DNA of 64,000 nt from Ligula intestinalis (taxonomy: Eukaryota; Platyhelminthes; Cestoda; Diphyllobothriidea; Diphyllobothriidae), in the NCBI GenBank assembly GCA_036362985.1, contig JAYGXS010000004.1:7939777-8003776 (forward strand), in the 5' to 3' direction. The notes under the pieces are model-generated. The model saw only the letters and a list, made by a program, of their open reading frames with translations, did not search any database and was not told the origin of the DNA. Both the position numbers and the translations under genes were made by a program. This document shows, one piece after another, positions 57,281 through 64,000 of this stretch (positions within the stretch are counted from its first letter, which is position 1; each line of letters starts with the position of its first letter).

Positions 57281-57488
57281 TTTATTTGAACAGGGCGTAA
57301 CAGTCAATTGGTCGCCCACCTTATGTACCCCTAGGCCCTGTCCTGTGGTTAGTTTTAGCTTGGTTTATTGCTTATATTATGAGTTTAATTGTACGTTTAC
57401 TTTAACTAGATACGCCCAAAGTTAGATAAATATACTTAAATAACTACCATATACTTAACCAAACTAACTAAACTTAAGAATAGGAAGC

Positions 57489-58251
57489 CGCGATCTCTGG
57501 AACGATAGTTTTATTCTGAGCTTTCAGCTCCACACGAGAAGCCATCTTCAGAGTAAATGAGAACATCAAGCATCATCTACGCACAAATGGGGTCGGAAGG
57601 GGGGGCAGCAATTATTGATTGGTCCCTGTCTACGCCACGTCCATTCTCACGCTATCTTATCGTGCCTCCGACAAGCATCCCTGGAGTAACGGCGTGTGAC
57701 CTTGACATGGTAACTGGCATGCTTGTAGAGGAAATGGGCCCTGGTTTCTGGTCACGGGCACGGAGGGCAAAATAACACGGCGGTTTATCCACATGCCTGT
57801 TTAAGGACATAGGATCGCTACCTAGGCCTCCAGCAGTTAGCGTCCGGTCTTATTACTGGCTCGTGCCATTTTCGGTGTGTTCGAGAAGTCGAATTCATGG
57901 CCTTCTTCCTGAGTGTGGGTAGCGATCTTCACTCCATAAAAAGGCATGTGGATATGCTGCCGTGGTATTTTGCCATTCGTATCCGCAACCAGAAACTAGT
58001 GCCCACTTCCTCTACAAGGATGCAAGTTACCACGTCAATGTCACACGCCTTTACTCCAGGCACGTGCGTCGGTGACATGGTAAGATGGCGTGAGAATGGA
58101 CGTGGCGTGGACAGGGGCCAATCAATAATTGCCATCCCCCTACCAACCCCATTTATGCGTAGCTGACGCTTGCTGTTCTCATTTACTCTCGTATGGAGCT
58201 TCTCGTATGGAGCCGAAAGCTGAGAATAAGACTATCATTACAGAGATCGCG
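57489..58251. mobile_element. PLE-derived foldback, about 330-bp inverted arms
   Basis: Left arm about 57,489-57,826, right arm about 57,920-58,251, with a loop of about 90 bp. Outer ends are CGCGATCTCTGG and CAGAGATCGCG. Each arm carries a hammerhead-like segment ending GAAAGCT, so this looks like two PLE terminal regions joined head to head. Long open frames inside are mirror artefacts. Confidence 0.75.
57518..57551 (-). ncRNA. Hammerhead-like motif in the left foldback arm
   Basis: Minus strand: CTGAAGA, stem II GCTTC / GGAGC around TCGTGT, then TGAAAGCTC. Core altered (T-to-A), architecture kept. The mirror copy on the plus strand near 58,185-58,225 ends CCGAAAGCTGAG and has a short internal duplication (TCGTATGGAGC twice). 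Confidence 0.55.
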
Positions 58252-58424
58252 TCTTGTTCTTCTCTACAACAAGAACCTGGGTCACGCATATTCGCTTCTA
58301 TTCGTAACTAAACTAAGCTAAAACACACAAAACCAACTAAAGAAATTACAAATAAAAGTAATCTACTAAACTCAATTACAAAATAAACTAATATCACTGA
58401 TTTCTGGGACTAATAGGGCATCCA

Positions 58425-58470
58425 ACATGGGCAACCAACCAAACTTTTACCGAACACATTGTTCTTTATG
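58425..58470 (+). repeat. R1 repeat, short truncated piece
   Basis: ATCCAACATGGGCAACCAA and TTCTTTATGAAGTTC match the beginning of R1 at 60,317-60,350. Cut by the PLE relic that follows. Confidence 0.5.
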
Positions 58471-59275
58471 AAGTTCAATCCTTGAATAAGGAAGGAAGAT
58501 TGTCGAGCACCGAGTTTTCGGGCACTTGCGGGAATCCGTCGTCAAAGATAAAAGCGTACACGGAAAGCAAGCAAGCAAGCAACAGGACAGGAAACAATCA
58601 ACCATCATAAGGGATGGGGAAGGGGGAGAGAATTCATTCATCAACAGTGTCGGCCGTGCGGTATATGCAGGTGCCCGGTCGATAGATCGATTGACTGAGC
58701 TCTCATCCGAAGCCCAGGCTTCAATCGATTCTCGGCCTGTCTTGCTGCCGGCGTGGGCAGTTAGCCTCGCAGCTGCGAAGTTAAACTCATGACCCGTCTC
58801 ATGGATGTGGGCCGCCACTTGTGGTAATGCCTCACCCCGTCGAACAGCCGGCTCACGTTCGTGTATGCGCGAGCCTGGCACGCGTCCAGTTTGTTCCGTG
58901 TAATTTCTGGGACAGCTTAGGTATTGTTCATTGGGGGTTCAGCCGGTCTTTTATTTTCATTACCCGGTTGCGCATGGTAGCCTTGGGTCTGTGTGCAATT
59001 CCAACACCTTATTCTACAGCGATGCGCTCAGTCGCTTCTAAGACGACCTTGAAGTATGGCAGAGCGTGCCATATCCGCTGTGGTGTTTCCATTTGCGGGA
59101 TAAGCATTGCGCACAAATTGGTCACTGAGCTATCGGACCTCCGGCAAACCTTTTCCTCTGGCCTACTGCAGTGGATCCGAATCCGTTTTAAGAGCGTTTT
59201 TACACAGCTGCATTTCCCAATAGAGGTAAATATGTGAGTTCCAGAAAGCAGTTCAGAGGAAGGAGATGTGACCAC
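58447..59275 (-). pseudogene. Penelope-like element, linker and GIY-YIG endonuclease relic
   Basis: Minus strand: LPYFKVVLEATERIAVE then GVGIAHRPKATMRNRVMKIK (RT-to-endonuclease linker), NYTEQTGR, SRIHEREPAVRRGEALPQV, HIHETGHEFNF and ESIEAWASDESSVNRSID, the PLE GIY-YIG domain and its C-terminal conserved Glu/Asn region. Stops at about 59,009 and in the linker. Truncated upstream. Confidence 0.85.
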
Positions 59276-59282
59276 TAGAACA

Positions 59283-59911
59283 AGAGCTTTATTGTCCTGA
59301 CGTTTTGGATTCCAAAAGATGAAATGGCGAACATACGTTTGTTTTCTATAATTCTCATCAGGCCTTTACATTTATGTGGTAATTGAGTAAATTAACTATG
59401 CGGGGTGGTAGAAAAATAGAACTGTTGTGCGGACAGGGGGAAATGAGGGGGGAGAGAAATGGGGGTCACAATCCGCTCAGCATTAGGGAGAACTGATAGT
59501 CGGCTGTGGTGCTAAGCTGCTGGCTGTTGGATTAGCAGCTTTTGACCATGGTAACTGCGATGCCGCGACGAAGTTCTTTTGGGCGCACAGGATCGGTCGG
59601 CGTAGCCTGATGGCGGCCGCTTCTGCCGTAACAAACAGACGCTGTCCAAGAAATTTTGAGTAGCTTGAGGGTACTTGTAGATCACTTGGAAGGCCTCTTT
59701 GGTATCCACGCGATGATCTGAGTCTACCAGGTGCGCTAGAATGGAACTGTTTATACCCTTTAGTTGGCCCTTCCCTAACCATGCTGGAATGTGTTCTGGG
59801 ACTCTTTTGGGTAATAGCCGGCTCGTGCGACCAATATATCCCGCAGCTGTCTACCGATGCGTTTAAACGAAAAGAGGGAAATTTATTCCTTGTTAAGGCA
59901 CTCAGCAACAT
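59283..59911 (-). pseudogene. Second Penelope-like element 3' relic, with decayed hammerhead region
   Basis: Frames 59,911-59,483 and 59,709-59,512 give the GIY-YIG end (VDTKEAFQVIYKYPQATQNF, VTAEAAAIRLRRPILCAQ). Downstream, GGCCTGATGAG (about 59,355-59,365) and AAAACGTCAGGAC (about 59,290) mark a degenerate ribozyme region. Directly followed by the PLE relic ending at 59,275, i.e. tandem copies as is typical for PLEs. Confidence 0.8.
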
Positions 59912-60087
59912 ATCGTGTTAGCTGGCATGAACCCATAGAAAATTGTATCGGGTGCTTAAGAAATATAATCGTTTATCTGATGGCAATGGTTTTACAGCTC
60001 CCTTGTTTTTGCTTTCTCTCACATATATCTGCACCATCTGTGGTCAAACGTTGCATGCACCAAGAATCCTCAGTGATCTATGTTATC

Positions 60088-60305
60088 TTTTTTTTATCAA
60101 CCGCGATCCCTATAGTCTTCTCGTCACGAAGATCTTGCCCCTCATTTCTAGGGTAAAATATTTCGACTCGGAGCTCAAAGGCAGGGCCTTACACCACCCG
60201 AACACTGGCCAAAAATTAATGATAAACTAAATGTACCGAAAAAGTTACCAGTATATCACGTGATTATTGTCTGTGTTCAGCCAGTCACTTCTAGTCAAAG
60301 AGGAG
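60088..60305 (+). repeat. Dispersed repeat R2, copy 1
   Basis: Aligns with 61,088-61,328: CTCAAAGGCAGGGCC, TACACCAC.CGAACACTG, TTATTGTCTGTGTTCAGCC and ACTTCTAGTCAAA. Immediately followed by R1. Non-coding. Confidence 0.75.
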
Positions 60306-60326
60306 TAAGAGGTATCCGACATGAGC

Positions 60327-60800
60327 AACCAAAGTGCTCTTGATGAAGTGCTATCACCGCATGCGTGCGTACGTGAAAAAAATCATTTCGCTACGTTACT
60401 TTAGTTTCCCTGCTACTGTCGTAGACTATGAAAGGTTGCAAAACTGGCTGTAGTGTTGATTGAGACCAAAAAAGGTGAATACAATTTCCGCAGTTCTGAC
60501 TGGTCAGATGATATGTAGTAAAGGGGTAAGACCGATTGCAGAATGAGATAAAGTGTTGACAACCAAACAGAGTGCTTTTTATAAAGTCCTACCTTTGTAT
60601 GTATGTGCATATATGAAAAAAAGCGCCTTTTTGTACGTTAATTTACTTCATCGTTTATTGCGGTAAACTGTGAACAGATGCTAAAGGTGTCCTCGTGCTG
60701 CATGAAACTAAGTAAGATGAAGAAAGTTTCCGTTATTCTGACGGGCCAGGTGCTTTTCGGTCAGAGAGCGCGGACTGATGGCAGTTTGAGATAAAGGCGA
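60327..60800 (+). repeat. Repeat R1, two tandem diverged copies
   Basis: Copy 2 at about 60,327-60,563 and copy 3 at about 60,564-60,800, each about 237 bp, related to 57,046-57,280. Their order after R2 suggests an R2-R1 composite unit. Confidence 0.65.
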
Positions 60801-61087
60801 ATGGAGGCCGTACTAAGGAGTAAGTACGAAGTGTGCGATGTCGAAGGCTGATCGTGGTATGTAACCACCGAGGATAAGGACAGCGTTAACATCTCGTGTC
60901 CACAGGTGCATTGAAACGAGAAGAGGAAAAGTCCGGTCTCACGATGGAAGGGCTTTAACAAGGGAGGTTGCTGAGTCAACGTTTCTAACAAGTTCAATTA
61001 TTTCAGTTACCATTCACACGATGATGACCGAAAGCCAGGAGCAATATCACATTAAAATTTACGCAAAGGGGCGCAGATCAACTTTAT

Positions 61088-61328
61088 CTTTTTGTCATCC
61101 GTGATCCATGGGGTCTTTTACATAGTCATGAAAGTTTTGCCTATCCTTTATGGGGTAAAAACTTTCGACTCGCAGCTCAAAGGCAGGGCCCTACACCACT
61201 CGAACACTGAAACCTCGTTATACAACTTTATATGGGCTAAAATTAATGGCGGACTAAATTTTCCGAAAAGGCTACCAGCACATCACTTGGTTATTGTCTG
61301 TGTTCAGCCAGTGACTTCTAGTCAAACA
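61088..61328 (+). repeat. Dispersed repeat R2, copy 2
   Basis: See copy 1. It carries about 20 bp more in the middle and is not followed by R1. Confidence 0.75.
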
Positions 61329-61765
61329 ACCAGTATCACATGACGCTTGTTGACATGAGCCAACATAAAAAAATAGCTGGGTGCTTGAGAGCTCTTTGAA
61401 CGTCTACGTTTTTTCCGATGGCAATTGTTTTTTAGTTCCCTAGGTTTTGATGTCCCCTCCCCTGCCTCCACGTGTCTAAACGGTCTTTGGACGAAAGTCG
61501 CAAACACTAGGGGTCTCACGTGATACGTATTCAGCAAGTTTTGCCTTACTTACCGAAAGAAGTCACTCTGCCTTCGGTGGGACCTAAGTTACATCTTTCC
61601 CGTTGCGGCGTTCATTGTTTCAGTGTAAATGGCTCACTGGCATCATTCTCCTCCTCGTAGTTATCCTCTTAATTACAACAACAAAAACGGAATCGCTGAG
61701 ATGTCGCAAGATGAACACTGTCAAAAAAGGCAAGGGAGACTTGAGTGGCCCTTTCTTGTTCTTCA

Positions 61766-61915
61766 GCCGTCTTCTGCCAGTCATGGCCAGCCCCAAGTGG
61801 TTCACAACCCGCGACTCGGACCTGTGACCTATCGATCGGAAATCTAACGCTGTAACCATTTACCCATGAGATCATTGTCTTGCTGGTCTCGATTGAGACT
61901 ATTGACATTCGTTGG
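61766..61915 (-). repeat. tRNA-derived SINE copy 2
   Basis: Minus strand: TGTCAATA leader, A-box-like ATGGGTAAATGG, B-box-like GGTCCGAGTCG and CCATGACTGGCAGAAGACGG core, as in copy 1. Confidence 0.65.
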
Positions 61916-63519
61916 AGAACGCCCAGCGATCGCGGGGTAGGTTGGCCCGCGCGGGTATCCAAAGCATGGCAAGCTGAAGTGAGATGAGTCAGCGCTGAAC
62001 GGGGATTGCCACACGCCAACCAACTTTCGTACTATTTCAGGCATAATCAGCATGACAAAAATAATCAGCCTATCCATGCGTGCCACACACGACCTGAACC
62101 ACACAACGTGAACCAGCAGTCCACAAGGGTGACCCTACTTCAGATTAGTGGGTGCGTCATTAAAGCCACAGTAATAGCACCCATTACAGTCAGAATTCCA
62201 GTCCTAAAAACAATACATTTTTCAAAAAGACGGGATTAATCGGCAGATAGGCATACACCGATCAGGTAGAGGACACACTCATCCGTCTATGGTGTCTTTG
62301 GAACTCAAACTCCAGCCTACGCCACAAGACGGCTAATTATATGGGCAGAAGGACATAATTGACAAAGACACGGGAGATTATGATGGCTATTTGTGGCTTA
62401 CTTGTCGTCAGGGCAGGAATAAATGGGATTCTGGTCTGCATTTGTCCCTGGAAGTCGTTACAAATATGACCTTGCCAGACGAAAAAACCGAGAAAGCTAA
62501 TTTTTCACTACACAGTTTCTCAGTTCGACTCAAAGTCTTATCATTAAAAAGTTAATTTCTTATATCCACAACACAGGAAGTGGTGTAGAAAATATAGGGG
62601 AAAAAAGAGTGGCCTTTTCATAAGCTGGAAAATAGAGCGTCCCGAAACATAAAATGCTGCACATAGTCTGAGCAACGCAATCTTTTTGGCAGGAGATGGA
62701 CACGTCCTCTAAGCGAGGACACACCTCCTGCGTAAACAGATTCTTATAGGCGTTGTCAGGTAAACTTTCATGCCTGCCCTCGTTCCGTCCACTAATTGCT
62801 ACATAAATTCGGTAAAAACTACCGTGGCCCGCGTCCCGATGACTTTCGGATATGGACGCCCCCATCCTCTCAACGCCCTTGGTTACGCTTTTTACCCAAA
62901 ATACTTGCAGAAGGTTCTCTGCACCCTTCCAACCCCCGTCCTTTGCTTTATCATTCACGTCAATCTCCCCCTGCCTACCCGACCGTCGCTGGTGGAATTA
63001 CTCTGCCTAAACTGCGTCCTGTTTGGTCCCCGAGGCAAATGCTGCCCTAATGGAGTTTGAGCCCTGGACACATTGATGGAAAGCCCGTCGAAGAACTAGA
63101 TGTCTAAAAATATCAGATGCCTACATGCACTTAGCTTGTGGGTTAGTTGCTGCCGGTTACCTTTTCGCGACTAACAAATCAGAGGAGTAGCCAGACTACT
63201 CTCCCCCCTCGTCAGTTTGTATGATTGTTTCGGTTGCTGTTTAAAAGTTGTAGATTTACAACGGACGAGTTTTTTTACATTTAAATCCTCCTCCTCCTCC
63301 TACAAAGTACCCAAAACCTTCAATTAGCATATGTCCCAATTCAATTTCAATTTGTAAAATGCGGCTTTAGTCTACTTTAAGTATTCCTTTAAATTCATGT
63401 AATACTGCTCCGCTACTTATTCTTCTAGGTGTAAGTAATAATAGTAGTGGGTCTCCTCCATCCAAATCCCTGCAGGCAGTCCCACTGGCAAAGAGAGGGC
63501 AACCACGAATAGCGTTGAG
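61916..63519. other. No gene recognised (61.9-63.5 kb)
   Basis: Frames of 80-130 codons (62,560-62,958 minus; 62,770-63,060 plus) overlap on opposite strands and have no known domain. A (CTC)n-like run is near 63,287-63,302. Confidence 0.45.
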
Positions 63520-63690
63520 CTCATGGCTCAATGGTTAGGGCATTTGACTCTGATCAAATAGGTCGCGAGTTCAAGGCTCAAGTAGGATGACACTTGGGTC
63601 TGTGTATGACTGGCTGACGATGACTAATAAGCCAGAAATCGCTTTTCCGGTGTCTTTTATCTGTGCGGGCAATACTATCTGCCTAGTACC
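63520..63690 (+). repeat. tRNA-derived SINE copy 3
   Basis: A-box-like TGGCTCAATGG, B-box-like GCGAGTTCAAGGC, then TGACTGGCTGACGATGACTA and CCAGAAATCGC. Confidence 0.7.
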
Positions 63691-63739
63691 AATTTGTGTT
63701 TTGTTGATGAACTTCCACTAATTGCCTATGGAACTGTCT

Positions 63740-63890
63740 CGTCCGGCTCTGTCTTGCAGCTGAGTCCTGACTGGCTGATGACAGCTAAGAAGTCAGAAAT
63801 AGCCATTCCATTCTCATTTTTCTTTGCCGTCGAGGTCCATCTGCCTACATCACTAGCCGTTGTTCGTCTGTTTACTCTTTCCAGACGATT
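63740..63890 (+). repeat. SINE core copy 4 (no tRNA head)
   Basis: CTGACTGGCTGATGACAGCT, AGTCAGAAATAGCCATTCC and TTTTTCTTTGCCG match the SINE core only. Lies 100 bp after copy 3, possibly a second truncated insertion or part of a dimer. Confidence 0.6.
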
Positions 63891-64000
63891 ATGACGAGTA
63901 CTAGACGATTATGCTTGGAAGATGAACGTAAACGATATTTGTTGACCCTCGTCACTAAACAACCAACTTTTCTGTAAGGTACAAAGCTCGGCTATATAAT

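Noticed and set aside
57557..58166. Matching ORFs in both arms of the 57.5-58.2 kb foldback
   Set aside because: They are the same sequence read in mirror orientation and reflect the inverted repeat, with no protein family match.
62560..63060. 132- and 96-codon overlapping ORFs on opposite strands
   Set aside because: No recognisable domains and mutual overlap; likely chance frames.
63520..63600. Possible functional tRNA gene
   Set aside because: A and B boxes are present but the cloverleaf stems do not close and the sequence recurs as a repeat; called SINE instead.

Overview
This is eukaryotic nuclear DNA, most likely from a flatworm and plausibly a large-genome tapeworm. The evidence is a metazoan glycogenin gene with one 36-nt intron and three long ones, dense CR1/Jockey-type LINEs, Penelope-like elements (PLEs) with hammerhead-ribozyme motifs, a Helitron relic and tRNA-derived SINEs. 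The species call is inference. The window has few host genes. I support three: glycogenin (minus strand, about 4.1-10.7 kb, five coding exons), a single-exon cholinesterase-like membrane protein (46,055-47,947, plus) that has lost its catalytic serine, and a small 119-residue ORF (56,655-57,014, plus) that may be a ciliary/sperm microtubule protein or a last exon.

Layout. 0-4 kb: no gene recognised; one SINE. 4.1-10.7 kb: glycogenin. 11.2-19.8 kb: PLE and LINE debris, a foldback repeat and short hairpin-tailed repeats. 19.8-43.7 kb: a nested LINE cluster. It contains a 3,236-bp inverted repeat (19,785-23,020 and 35,067-38,302, almost identical, no net indel). Both arms are the 3' part of LINE family 'A' plus flanking family 'B2' sequence. 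Between the arms lies a nearly intact relative, A' (ORF1 30,679-31,974; ORF2 31,935-34,834), inserted into a B2 element. Two other LINEs (B2 and C) are each cut into halves that lie on opposite sides of the arms with flipped strands. That is the reciprocal pattern expected if inverted A copies mediated an inversion. 44.0-45.4 kb: dead Helitron. 46.1-47.9 kb: cholinesterase-like gene. 48-56 kb: sparse, with RT fragments, a hammerhead motif and a 419-bp LTR-like direct repeat. 56-64 kb: small ORF, PLE foldback, tandem PLE endonuclease relics, two families of short dispersed repeats, and SINEs.

How the parts relate. Glycogenin primes glycogen, the main energy store of parasitic flatworms. The cholinesterase-like protein looks like a type II surface adhesion pseudoenzyme. 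Everything else is transposon biology: LINE families that share a 3'-terminal hairpin plus a short microsatellite tail, PLE copies carrying ribozyme motifs, and rearrangement between LINE copies. Family labels A, A', B1, B2, C, E and F are mine. No database search was run.
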